Positions 27,502 through 35,496 of a DNA stretch of 64,000 nt are shown one piece after another. Source of the DNA: Endozoicomonas sp. G2_1. Its GTDB lineage: Bacteria; Pseudomonadota; Gammaproteobacteria; Enterobacterales; Alteromonadaceae. Each line of letters opens with the position of its first letter. The first letter of the stretch is position 1. Under the pieces are notes generated by a model that was not told the DNA's origin, did not search any database, and was given only the letters and a program-made list of their open reading frames with translations. The stretch covers positions 1 through 64,000 of the forward strand of contig NZ_JAGHQT010000002.1 of NCBI RefSeq assembly GCF_017744155.1. The letters run 5' to 3'. The translations under genes were made by a program, and so were the position numbers.

Positions 27502-29238
27502 GTGCTAACCTCATTAAAACGCTTCACTGAACAACGAAATAACAAAGTCCTACTCGATGACACTTTGCTGATACTGACAATGGCGGTATTGGCTGGTTGC
27601 GGCCTGATATATGAGTACTTGCTGTCCCACTACGCCGGCCGAGTGCTCGGCGTGATGGAAAGTACCATCTACACCATGATCGGTTTAATGATTGTCGCGA
27701 TGGGGCTCGGTGCCTTTGCTGCTCGCAGTATCAAGTGTCCTTTTAACGGTTTTATCTGGCTAGAATTAATTATCGCGTTGCTTGGCACTAGTGCCATTTT
27801 AATGATTGGCGGTTTAATCGCCGTCACCCAACTGTTGCCACAACTGATTGCCGATACCTTCGCGCTACCACCTGATGCCCTCCCCCGCGGCGGCATGATC
27901 AAAAGCCTGAGCTACATCGCACTAAAAAGTCCCTACTTTTTTGGTTTTATTCTCGGCTTTTTTATCGGCATGGAAATTCCATTAATTGCTCGAATTCGCG
28001 AAATTGTTCATCAAAAACACCTAGAGCACAATTTGGGCACTATGTATGGCGCTGACTATATTGGAGCAGGTATTGGTGCAGCCATTTGGGTCACGTTTTT
28101 ACTGGCAATAGACATCAGTGAAGCCTCAGCACTTACCGCTAGCCTCAATTTAATTGCCGGCTGTATTTTTTTGACGCGCTATTGGTCGATGTTGAAATGG
28201 CGAAAAACGTTATTAGCACTGCACCTAGTCTTTAGTTTATTGATTGGTTTAGTATTTAACTACGGCAACAACTGGCTCAATCAAATGAGTAACTTGCTCT
28301 ATTTAGACAAGGTTGTCTACACAGATAAAACCCGATACCAACAGCTCACCTTTACTGAACGCAACATGGGGAATAGCCAACGCACTGTGCTTAACTTTTA
28401 CCTCAATGGTCGTCTGCAATTCTCCTCTGCCGATGAACACATTTACCACAGTTATTTGGTTACCCCTGCTCTGGCCGGTTCGGCTCGACAAGAAAAAGTC
28501 TTGATCATCGGCGGTGGTGATGGCCTGGGCTTGCGCGATGTCTTGAGGTGGCCAACGGAAAACGTCACTTTAATCGACTTAGACCAAAAGCTGCTCGATA
28601 CCTTTAGCCAGCCCGCTCAGTATTTACCTAGTCGCTTAGCAACCAAGATAAATGCTTTAACACAAAGCAGCTTTAATGATCCTAGGGTTGAAGTCATTGC
28701 TGCCGATGCCTTTTTAGCGATTGACCAGTTACTCGCGAAACATCGTTACTTCGATACGATCATTGTTGACTTGCCCGATCCGAGCCACCCGGATCTCAAC
28801 AAACTCTACTCAGTGAACTTTTATGCGCGTCTTAAACAATTGCTCTCAGCCGATGGCTTAATGGCAATTCAATCGACTAGCCCATATCACGCTAAAAAGG
28901 CCTTTATTGCAATTGCTAATACGGTTAAAGCGGCTGATTTTGCTCACGTTGAACAGTATCACGACAATGTACCAAGCTTTGGTCAATGGGGCTGGACCAT
29001 AGCCGCAAAGCAAGGGTTAGCACCGTCCGCTCGCTTGGCACAGCTATCAGCGCTACCGGTCGCACAAAACTGGCTAACCTTGCCAATGATCAAAAACGCT
29101 TTTGAGTTTCCAAAAGACTTTTATCAAAACCGCGAGGCCATTCCAGTGAATTATTTAGGTAGTCACGTTGTCTACCAATTACACCAAAATGCTTGGCGCA
29201 ATCAACAAGGATTAGAGCAAGCGAGCTTGCAACAATAA
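27502..29238 (+). CDS. Membrane-bound spermidine-synthase-like aminopropyltransferase
   Basis: This 578-residue protein starts at GTG (27502). The N-terminal about 250 residues form some seven membrane segments (ILTMAVLAGCGLIYEYLLSHYAGRVLG..., MIGLMIVAMGLGAFAAR). The C-terminal domain is a polyamine synthase fold: VLIIGGGDGLGLRDVLRW binds the aminopropyl donor, VTLIDLD follows, and DTIIVDLPDPSHPDLNKLYS carries the catalytic Asp region, with YSVNFYARLKQLLSADG after it. Soluble SpeE lacks the membrane part. Proteins of this design occur beside DUF350, PspA and DUF2491 genes, suggesting that a polyamine or similar amine is modified at the membrane. The acceptor is unknown. The gap to the DUF350 gene is 91 bases. 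Confidence 0.88.
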   Translation: MLTSLKRFTEQRNNKVLLDDTLLILTMAVLAGCGLIYEYLLSHYAGRVLGVMESTIYTMIGLMIVAMGLGAFAARSIKCPFNGFIWLELIIALLGTSAILMIGGLIAVTQLLPQLIADTFALPPDALPRGGMIKSLSYIALKSPYFFGFILGFFIGMEIPLIARIREIVHQKHLEHNLGTMYGADYIGAGIGAAIWVTFLLAIDISEASALTASLNLIAGCIFLTRYWSMLKWRKTLLALHLVFSLLIGLVFNYGNNWLNQMSNLLYLDKVVYTDKTRYQQLTFTERNMGNSQRTVLNFYLNGRLQFSSADEHIYHSYLVTPALAGSARQEKVLIIGGGDGLGLRDVLRWPTENVTLIDLDQKLLDTFSQPAQYLPSRLATKINALTQSSFNDPRVEVIAADAFLAIDQLLAKHRYFDTIIVDLPDPSHPDLNKLYSVNFYARLKQLLSADGLMAIQSTSPYHAKKAFIAIANTVKAADFAHVEQYHDNVPSFGQWGWTIAAKQGLAPSARLAQLSALPVAQNWLTLPMIKNAFEFPKDFYQNREAIPVNYLGSHVVYQLHQNAWRNQQGLEQASLQQ

Positions 29239-29282
29239 AAAACAATAACAAAATTTTTTAAAATTAATACTAATTAACTATT

Positions 29283-29295
29283 GACATATTATGTC
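29283..29295. promoter_or_regulatory. 13-bp palindrome GACATATTATGTC (site 2)
   Basis: It overlaps a consensus -35 box TTGACA (29281-29286), with weak -10 candidates around 29302-29308. Its centre is 39 bases from site 3. Confidence 0.72.
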
Positions 29296-29321
29296 TCGAT
29301 GTTAAATTAGCTAACAGGAAC

Positions 29322-29334
29322 GACATAATATGTC
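29322..29334. promoter_or_regulatory. 13-bp palindrome GACATAATATGTC (site 3)
   Basis: The same motif in the opposite orientation (central A for T), 19 bases before the DUF2170 start. With site 2 it brackets the predicted transcription start, the layout of a repressor-controlled promoter. Confidence 0.72.
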
Positions 29335-29353
29335 ATTTTAAATGAGGAACGAT

Positions 29354-29767
29354 ATGAATATTCATAAAATAGCCAACCACCTAAACGGCTTAGCGGACAA
29401 CTCAGAAACAGGGCTAGTATTTGACTGTCAACCGATCACTGGTGAAGTTGACGTTTTGCAAATTAGTATCATTGGTCGCGAAGAGCTACCTATCTTTGTT
29501 TCAGTTACTGATGATCAAATTCTTTGTATCACCTACTTGTGGGGACAAGAAGAAGTAAAACCAGATTGCATCAACGAAATGCATGCCAGCATGTTAGAGA
29601 TGAATATTCCAATGCCGTTGTCGTCGTTCTCAAAAATTGGTGACAAGTATGTCATTTTTGGCGCGCTATCGATTAACTCAGCGTTCGACGATATCGAACA
29701 CGAACTCGCAGTATTGAACAACAACGCGATTGAAGTTATCGACGATATGGGCGACTACTTAGTTTAG
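29354..29767 (+). CDS. DUF2170 (YjfI-like) small protein
   Basis: The protein has about 137 residues from the ATG at 29354, which has GAGG six bases upstream; an ATG four codons earlier lacks correct spacing. It is acidic and soluble, without signal or membrane segment (MNIHKIANHLNGLADNSETGLVF...). The family has no known activity but is found directly before PspA/IM30 genes, as in E. coli yjfI-yjfJ. It is the first gene of a unit whose promoter carries two GACATAWTATGTC palindromes, and the PspA gene follows after 26 bases. The family assignment uses the sequence look and gene order together. Confidence 0.82.
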   Translation: MNIHKIANHLNGLADNSETGLVFDCQPITGEVDVLQISIIGREELPIFVSVTDDQILCITYLWGQEEVKPDCINEMHASMLEMNIPMPLSSFSKIGDKYVIFGALSINSAFDDIEHELAVLNNNAIEVIDDMGDYLV

Positions 29768-29793
29768 TCTTCATCAAACTCAGGAGAATTATT

Positions 29794-30483
29794 ATGAGCC
29801 TTTTTAAGAAAATCATGACAGCCGTTCGCGGTGGTGCCAGTGAAGTTGGTGAAGCAATTGTCGATGCCAACTCAACCCGTATTTTTGAACAAGAAATTCG
29901 CGATGCCGAAAATCACTTAACCAAAGCCAAGCGCGATTTAACTGGCGTAATGGCACAGCAAATGGCCGCTCAACGCGAAGTTGACCGCATTAAACGCGAA
30001 ATTGCTGAACACGAAGGTTACGCGGTTCAAGCATTAGAGAAAGAAGACGAAGCACTTGCGCTTGCTGTTGCCGAAAAAATTGCCGCGCTAGAAAGTGAGT
30101 TAGTTACTCAACAACAAGCGTTAGACAGCTTTGAAGGCAATGCCAACCGCTTAAAAGAGTTAGTGAAAAAGTCTGAACGCCAAGTAACTGAATACAAACG
30201 TCAGCTATCTATGGTGAAAACCACAGAGAGTGTGCAAAAAGCAACTTCAGCGATTACTGACAACTTCTCGTCAAGCAATTCTAAATTGCTCAATGCGAAG
30301 GACTCTTTAGAGCGCATTAAAGCGAAACAGCAGAAGTTTGACGACCAGCTGAAAGCGGCTGAAGTACTTGAGTCTGAAAACTCAGATAACTCATTAGAAG
30401 CTCAGCTAAAAGCAGCTGGCATCGGCGGCAGTGACAGCAGTGCTAACTCAGTACTTGATCGCATTAAAGCCAAGCAAAAATAA
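29794..30483 (+). CDS. PspA/IM30 family protein (YjfJ-like)
   Basis: This 229-residue protein is almost entirely helical coiled coil after the N-terminal MSLFKKIMTAVRGG segment. It contains typical PspA/IM30 patterns (ARIFEQEIRDAENHL-like start, AEKIAALESEL, KELVKKSERQVTEYKRQL). Such proteins assemble on the inner face of the plasma membrane and help keep it sealed under stress. The C-terminus is acidic and repeats the motif L(E/D)RIKAKQ at about residues 170 and 220. GGAG lies eight bases before the ATG. A terminator follows, so DUF2170 and this gene may form the main transcript, with read-through into the next two genes. It is not linked to a PspF activator gene or a sigma-54 promoter here, unlike the classical psp operon. 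Confidence 0.92.
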   Translation: MSLFKKIMTAVRGGASEVGEAIVDANSTRIFEQEIRDAENHLTKAKRDLTGVMAQQMAAQREVDRIKREIAEHEGYAVQALEKEDEALALAVAEKIAALESELVTQQQALDSFEGNANRLKELVKKSERQVTEYKRQLSMVKTTESVQKATSAITDNFSSSNSKLLNAKDSLERIKAKQQKFDDQLKAAEVLESENSDNSLEAQLKAAGIGGSDSSANSVLDRIKAKQK

Positions 30484-30540
30484 TTTGCAATTGCTAACTA
30501 ACCTTTGGCACTAAAACCAAGTGTTAGTCCCAACCAACCA

Positions 30541-30576
30541 CTCGGCATACTTGTGTTTTTGTATGTCGAGTTTTTT
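30541..30576 (+). terminator. Intrinsic terminator after the PspA-family gene
   Basis: A 10-bp stem with one G-T pair (CTCGGCATAC, 30541-30550, with GTATGTCGAG, 30561-30570) is followed by TTTTTT. It sits between the PspA-type and DUF2491 genes and would lower expression of the latter. Confidence 0.78.
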
Positions 30577-30611
30577 GCATTTTGAACTGAGCAAAAACAT
30601 GGAGGATAGTC

Positions 30612-31250
30612 ATGGGCTTTCTCAAAAACTTATTTGGTAAACAGGAAACCGTTCGTCAATTGACTAAGGTGCACGATTTATTAGTCAACGACATTATCGT
30701 GTTAAACGATAGCTTTGGCTTGCCTGAGCGCTTGCGGGGCAAGCAATTTCAAGTAACTGCAATTAACAGCTACGAGTACGAGCACAATACCCAACTCGAA
30801 TGGGTACTAACCGGACAAGACGACAGCGAACTCTATTTATCGTTAGATGTCGACGATAAAACCTACCTCAAATTCGCCCTTAAAATTGAACACGAAGATG
30901 TCGAACAACTCTTTGACTTAGAACAGTTTGCCCAAGTGTTTGACAGTGAGGAACCAACAGAGCTAGACAAGCAAGCAGATTCTGCGCTGACCAAGCAGTG
31001 GACTAGCGATTACTATCGCCAGCAAACCTATGCGCAAATTGGTTACTTTCACCGCAAAGACTCACGCAGTGAAAATATATCGGTTTATCAAGGCAAAGAC
31101 GCTGGTGAACAATTTGAACTTTATGCTTTGTTCGACCAAGATCAAGACAAAGGTATTGATATCGAAGTGTGGTCAGATGGCGACACCGATGTCTTTTTAA
31201 CCTTGTTTAGACCACTAACAGATGTTGTCGACTTTTTCCCTGGCAGTTAA
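30612..31250 (+). CDS. DUF2491 (YjfK-like) protein
   Basis: This 212-residue soluble acidic protein starts MGFLKNLFGKQETVRQLTKV, with GGAGG before the ATG. The sequence resembles the DUF2491 family (LVNDIIVLNDSFGLPERLRGKQFQVTAINSYEYEH; SVYQGKDAGEQFELYALFDQD). No catalytic motif is known. The E. coli counterpart, yjfK, follows the PspA-like yjfJ as here. The next gene starts 12 bases after the stop, so the two are co-transcribed. Expression may depend on read-through of the terminator in front or on a promoter hidden in the 128-base gap. Confidence 0.82.
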   Translation: MGFLKNLFGKQETVRQLTKVHDLLVNDIIVLNDSFGLPERLRGKQFQVTAINSYEYEHNTQLEWVLTGQDDSELYLSLDVDDKTYLKFALKIEHEDVEQLFDLEQFAQVFDSEEPTELDKQADSALTKQWTSDYYRQQTYAQIGYFHRKDSRSENISVYQGKDAGEQFELYALFDQDQDKGIDIEVWSDGDTDVFLTLFRPLTDVVDFFPGS

Positions 31251-31262
31251 TCGGAGGCGTCA

Positions 31263-31586
31263 ATGACTAGAAAAATTCCTGAAAAATGGCAGTCGTCAGT
31301 AAAAGCGGCAAAAGCGACCCAAGTCGCGTTTGATATTGATGAAAAAATTCAATTGTCGATTCGCAAAGAGGCGCTTGAAGCAGGACTTAGCCCATCGGAT
31401 CAAATCCGCAGTATTTTAGGTCTGCCGACCAACAAGCGCCCGAAAAGGCCCCGCTTAACCGTTAGTTTAAGCGCAGATGATTACGTTGTCTTGGCAGAAA
31501 AATACCATTTACAGCCGGATCAACAATTAGAAATTAAGAAAAAACTGATGGCTGAATTGATTTCTCACGCCATCGATAAGGCATAA
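31263..31586 (+). CDS. Small protein of unknown function, two ribbon-helix-helix-like segments
   Basis: This 107-residue basic protein has GGAGG upstream. I do not recognise the family. Two segments look alike in layout: a short alternating hydrophobic strand followed by two helices (KIQLSIRKEALEAGLSPSDQ at about 27-46, then RLTVSLSADDYVVLAEKY at about 63-80 and a long amphipathic helix). This layout resembles the ribbon-helix-helix DNA-binding fold, but no known signature residues confirm it. It is the third gene kind of the PspA/DUF2491 cluster and the only small possible DNA-binding protein there, so it is a candidate for binding the local palindromes. That is a guess. Confidence 0.6.
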   Translation: MTRKIPEKWQSSVKAAKATQVAFDIDEKIQLSIRKEALEAGLSPSDQIRSILGLPTNKRPKRPRLTVSLSADDYVVLAEKYHLQPDQQLEIKKKLMAELISHAIDKA

Positions 31587-31610
31587 CCTGACACTTTTGG
31601 ATAATAAAAA

Positions 31611-32936
31611 ATGAAAATACGGCCACTACTTCTGTCATTGGCGATGGCAAGCTTGAGTTCCATTAGCCACGCCAACCAAGGTTCCACAATAAATATTGAC
31701 CAACAGTTACCTGCGCTGATCTCAACCTATCAGCACCTGCATCAAACGCCGGAATTATCTCGACGCGAAACCAAAACAGCAGCGTTTGTAGCCAAAAAGC
31801 TCAAGGCACTGGGTTTCGAGGTTACCGAGAACATCGCTGAAACAGGACTAGTTGCCATACTTAAAAATGGCCAAGGGCCAACGGTAATGCTGCGCGCTGA
31901 TATGGACGCCTTGCCGGTTGAGGAAGAAACAGGTTTACACTATGCCAGTAAAGTTAGCGCAATATCGCCGATAACCAATAAAGAAGTACCGGTAATGCAC
32001 GCCTGTGGCCACGATATGCATATGACCGTGGTATTAGGTACCGCTGAGCAAATGGCACTTAACCAACAACAATGGCGTGGTACCCTAATGCTGGTCTTTC
32101 AGCCTGCCGAAGAAATTGGCTACGGCGCTAATGCGATGCTGCAAGCGGGAATATTTGAGCGCTTTGCTGAGCCCGATTACAACTTAACGATGCACGTTTC
32201 CGCCGAGCTACCCGCAGGGCAAATTGGTTATGTTAAAGGCTACGCGATGGCGAATGTTGATTCGGTCGACATTAGCGTTTTTGGCAAAGGCGGGCACGGC
32301 GCTTACCCTCATAAAACCAAAGATCCGGTCGTGATTGCAGCAGAAATTGTCACTCGTTTGCAGACCATTATCAGCCGAGAAATATCACCGCTAGAATCTG
32401 CGGTTATTACTGTCGGCTCGATTCATGGCGGAACCAAGCACAACATCATAGGCAACGAAGTCAAGTTGCAGTTAACCGTGCGTACTTATTCAGATCAATC
32501 GCGCAATTTTATCCTAAAACGCATTGAAGAAATCAGTCAGGGCGTTGCTAAAACTGCCGGTATGCCTGATGATTTACTCCCTAAGATGACCATTAAAGAC
32601 GAGTACACACCGTCTGTTTACAACCAACCTGAATATACTCAAGGGCTAGTAAATACATTGACGGCAACGCTTGGCGAAACCAATGTCATTGCGGTACCGC
32701 CTGTGATGGCTGGTGAGGATTTTGCCCGCTACGGCCGCACTACAAGTAAAATACCAAGTGCTTTACTGTGGTTAGGTGCCGTTAACCCTGAGCAATACCA
32801 ACAAGCGCAACAAACGGGTCAAAGCTTACCAGCGCTGCATTCGTCAAAATTTGCTCCCGACGCTGGCACAACCATCAAAACAGGGGTTACCGGTATGACA
32901 TCTCTTGCCATGGACTTGCTAGCTGCTAGCAATTAA
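31611..32936 (+). CDS. M20-family metal-dependent amidohydrolase/peptidase, exported
   Basis: This 441-residue protein has a signal peptide (MKIRPLLLSLAMASLSSISHANQ), so it acts in the periplasm. The M20 family carboxypeptidase/aminoacylase pattern is clear: LRADMDALPVEEETGL, the metal-binding MHACGHDMHM, the catalytic and metal-binding Glu pair in VFQPAEEIGYGA, and a dimerisation domain insert (about 205-320; GKGGHGAYPHKTKDPV). C-terminal VMAGEDFARYG completes the metal site. It belongs to the subgroup of IAA-amino acid and hippurate hydrolases, cutting acyl-amino acid bonds; the substrate is not known. It lies 24 bases after the small unknown gene, has a weak binding site, and is ended by a shared bidirectional terminator. 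Confidence 0.9.
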   Translation: MKIRPLLLSLAMASLSSISHANQGSTINIDQQLPALISTYQHLHQTPELSRRETKTAAFVAKKLKALGFEVTENIAETGLVAILKNGQGPTVMLRADMDALPVEEETGLHYASKVSAISPITNKEVPVMHACGHDMHMTVVLGTAEQMALNQQQWRGTLMLVFQPAEEIGYGANAMLQAGIFERFAEPDYNLTMHVSAELPAGQIGYVKGYAMANVDSVDISVFGKGGHGAYPHKTKDPVVIAAEIVTRLQTIISREISPLESAVITVGSIHGGTKHNIIGNEVKLQLTVRTYSDQSRNFILKRIEEISQGVAKTAGMPDDLLPKMTIKDEYTPSVYNQPEYTQGLVNTLTATLGETNVIAVPPVMAGEDFARYGRTTSKIPSALLWLGAVNPEQYQQAQQTGQSLPALHSSKFAPDAGTTIKTGVTGMTSLAMDLLAASN

Positions 32937-32952
32937 CGCCATAGCAAACATC

Positions 32953-32989
32953 TAAAAGCTCAAGAGTTCACTCTACTCTTGAGCTTTTA
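32953..32989. terminator. Bidirectional intrinsic terminator between converging genes
   Basis: A 14-bp perfect stem (AAAAGCTCAAGAGT at 32954-32967 and its complement at 32975-32988) has a seven-base loop and T-runs within the arms on each strand. It serves the M20 gene and the converging membrane-protein gene, whose stop codon overlaps it. Confidence 0.85.
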
Positions 32990-33721
32990 ACTCTTGCTCG
33001 AGTTGAGTAATGTCATATTAATGATCTTGTTCAATATCACACCAATCAACAAAGCAACGACGACAATCTGAATCGCGATACCGCCAAACAAATAAGGCGC
33101 TTTCATCAAGGTACTCATTAAAGAATCTTGATAGTAAAAAAACCAAGGGTTTTCAGGTGGGAAAATCCAGGCATGTGCCTGATAAAAAACAACTCGCGGT
33201 CCAATAATAAACACCGCTGCAGTCAAACTTATGCAAGTAACAGCAAAGCTCAAGAAAACCCCTTTAACACTAGCGCAGTTGCCCTTTTGCGCCTGTAAGA
33301 GCAAATAAACCAACGCCATTGCCAAAAGTAAAAGTACAAGAACGATCGCGTTATTGAGTTTATCGATTAAATTCGCGACGTCTTGTAAATGAATGATTTC
33401 AAGCCTAGTCAGCAGAGTTTGAGGTGGCAGTCCTTGGGCGTAATAAACGATCTCAGTCAGCCCTTGGCCGTGGTTGTGAACACTATCGACAATTTGGTTA
33501 AACAAGCTTTGATGCTGCTCAGGTGTCGTTTGCCCAAAGCCAAGTCGAAATCGGTTTTGTGGCCCGTATTCGCTTATGTGTTGCTCAATATTAAAGCTGT
33601 GATAAAGCCAACGGTAACCATAATTGACTTGTGCATTAACCTGCCAAGCCAAGTACAAACTAACAATTGCTAACAAAACTAATTTAGCAAAGGCGGCAAA
33701 ATTAAGTGAGACTTTAGTCAA
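32987..33721 (-). CDS. DUF1461-like integral membrane protein
   Basis: The protein has about 244 residues. The start is placed at TTG 33721, with AGAGGA six bases upstream; the open frame begins at another TTG nine codons earlier. Layout: a membrane segment at the N-terminus (LVLLAIVSLYLAWQVN), a periplasmic stretch, then three further membrane segments (about residues 125-143, 155-180 and 210-235). The segment LTRLEIIHLQDVANLIDK resembles the conserved motif of the DUF1461 membrane family. No biochemical function is known. It is downstream of the ygiF gene on the same strand (57 bases after its stop), so the two may be co-transcribed. Confidence 0.68.
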   Translation of the reverse strand: MTKVSLNFAAFAKLVLLAIVSLYLAWQVNAQVNYGYRWLYHSFNIEQHISEYGPQNRFRLGFGQTTPEQHQSLFNQIVDSVHNHGQGLTEIVYYAQGLPPQTLLTRLEIIHLQDVANLIDKLNNAIVLVLLLLAMALVYLLLQAQKGNCASVKGVFLSFAVTCISLTAAVFIIGPRVVFYQAHAWIFPPENPWFFYYQDSLMSTLMKAPYLFGGIAIQIVVVALLIGVILNKIINMTLLNSSKS

Positions 33722-33778
33722 TGTAGTCCTCTGGGAATATCTCAACAAGATAAAAGTAACGTCGATGAAAAAATTGAA

Positions 33779-35302
33779 TTACAGTCGCCAATAAGGCGTC
33801 ACTTTCGTGGCAATATTCAAAGAGCTATTGAGCGCCAACAACAAACCATCGACCTTATCAGAGAGCCAATTGGCCAATTTAGCTGGCTTATCACTAATAC
33901 TATTGAGCTGCTGCTGTAATATCCAAAGCGTCTGCAATTCACTGATCCCTTGTTCGATATCAAGCCATGGATTTCTGAAAGTTAAGCGCGCCTCTTTATC
34001 AAATAAACTGCCAAACCAACAACCGGTTAACAAAGAGCGTACCAAGTGTTTACGCTGAACCAAATAAGCTTCACTATTCATTGGGGCATTGAGATCGGTT
34101 TGAGACAATAAGTTATCTAGACTCGATTGCAATGCTTGGCTGGCGAATTCTTGCAGTTCTGGTTTAGTGCGATCTGACAACAAAGCGTCTTGCTGCACTA
34201 GTAGCGCTAACAACGACAATTGCAATTGATTAAAACGCTCTGAGTAAAAAAGTTCTAAGACTTGCTCAGGTTCGGGAAAGCGACGCTTTTCTAAATCGAG
34301 CTGTTCAATAAGCTGTTGGCTGTATTCTATCTTCTTGCGGTAGTTGCCCGACGCTTTAGTTAATGCTTTTAAAAACATCGCATTATCAACCCAAGTTAGC
34401 GACTTAACAAAATAGCTGAGTTCGTCGCGAACTTCTTTCGCTTGCTCAGATAAATATTCGTCAAAGAGCCAAAAACCATGGCGCAACAAGGCTAAAATTT
34501 CACTAATTTTATCGAGGTAGGTCAATGACGGTTGAGCTATATAAACATCGACTAACTGTTGCAGGTTTTGCAAAGAAAAATCTAGACCCGCGGCAAAACT
34601 TTCAACTAAATTGCCACGGCTGTTGAGTTCAACTAACGGCAAAGGCGTTACTTGATAGCTAAATACTTGCCCTTGAGCAAGCCGATAGCCGCGAGCCGCT
34701 TTACTGTGAATTCCAGGTCTTACTTTGACCCGCGACAGCAACTGATGAGCAAACGTGAGCAAGTCTTCAACCTCACCAGTGACTAACTCGAGTTCTATTT
34801 CGGCAATTGCTTCACTTTTAAGCTCGCCACTTGCCTGACTTGACACTGAACCATTGTCGTAGACCAACTCAATTTTGGCGCCGTTGGCGAGCGTGATTAA
34901 CCAAACTTGCCGGGTAAAGTCTGTGCTAAATAAACTGATTAAATCGGTTTGCAAATCTTCTACAATATGTTCAGAAGACCAGATATGACTGGGAAATAAG
35001 CTTAAATTGGGAAAGTGTTGGTCAATGGCAACATTGTATTCTGGTCGCTGGTGCAAACCGCCAACTACTTTACCGGCAGTTTTGATGGTTTGCTCCAAGG
35101 CTGTTCCGTTAGATCGAATACGCAAGCCAATGTCTTGTTTGCGCAAGCTTAAATCTGGTGTATCGAAATAATGATTGGTGAGTACTTTCGTTGCTTGGCT
35201 TGATTGCTCAACATCAAGGTTCAAATCCGTGATCAGCTGAGAGATTTTTTCGGCAATATTGTCATCTAAAACGAGATACTTTAACTCTATCTCTGTGTCC
35301 AT
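33779..35302 (-). CDS. ygiF: CYTH-CHAD protein, inorganic triphosphatase type
   Basis: The protein has about 507 residues from the ATG at 35302 (an upstream TTG four codons earlier is less likely). The N-terminal CYTH domain (about 1-200) carries the ExExK signature EIELKY at residues 3-8 and further metal/phosphate-binding acidic and basic residues on alternating strands (GLRIRSNG, EQTIKTAG, IAEIELELVTGE). The C-terminal part (about 220-507) is a helical CHAD-like domain. Triphosphate tunnel enzymes of this type hydrolyse inorganic triphosphate; in E. coli the same fusion lies beside glnE and ygiM. It is divergent from the ygiM-like gene. Confidence 0.9.
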   Translation of the reverse strand: MDTEIELKYLVLDDNIAEKISQLITDLNLDVEQSSQATKVLTNHYFDTPDLSLRKQDIGLRIRSNGTALEQTIKTAGKVVGGLHQRPEYNVAIDQHFPNLSLFPSHIWSSEHIVEDLQTDLISLFSTDFTRQVWLITLANGAKIELVYDNGSVSSQASGELKSEAIAEIELELVTGEVEDLLTFAHQLLSRVKVRPGIHSKAARGYRLAQGQVFSYQVTPLPLVELNSRGNLVESFAAGLDFSLQNLQQLVDVYIAQPSLTYLDKISEILALLRHGFWLFDEYLSEQAKEVRDELSYFVKSLTWVDNAMFLKALTKASGNYRKKIEYSQQLIEQLDLEKRRFPEPEQVLELFYSERFNQLQLSLLALLVQQDALLSDRTKPELQEFASQALQSSLDNLLSQTDLNAPMNSEAYLVQRKHLVRSLLTGCWFGSLFDKEARLTFRNPWLDIEQGISELQTLWILQQQLNSISDKPAKLANWLSDKVDGLLLALNSSLNIATKVTPYWRL

Positions 35303-35496
35303 AATTATCTGCAAAACCTAATTTTTCTATTATCGATACAGTTTAAGACCGTTATTCGTCAATATCTATCCCTTTTGCGACAAAAAAGACAAATATTAGC
35401 GGGTTCGCTAAAGATTAATCAAAAATGCCGCTTGCGCTTGAATAGTCAAAGCCCTAGTATTTGTAACACGCTCATTTGTATAACATTCGTCGATTT

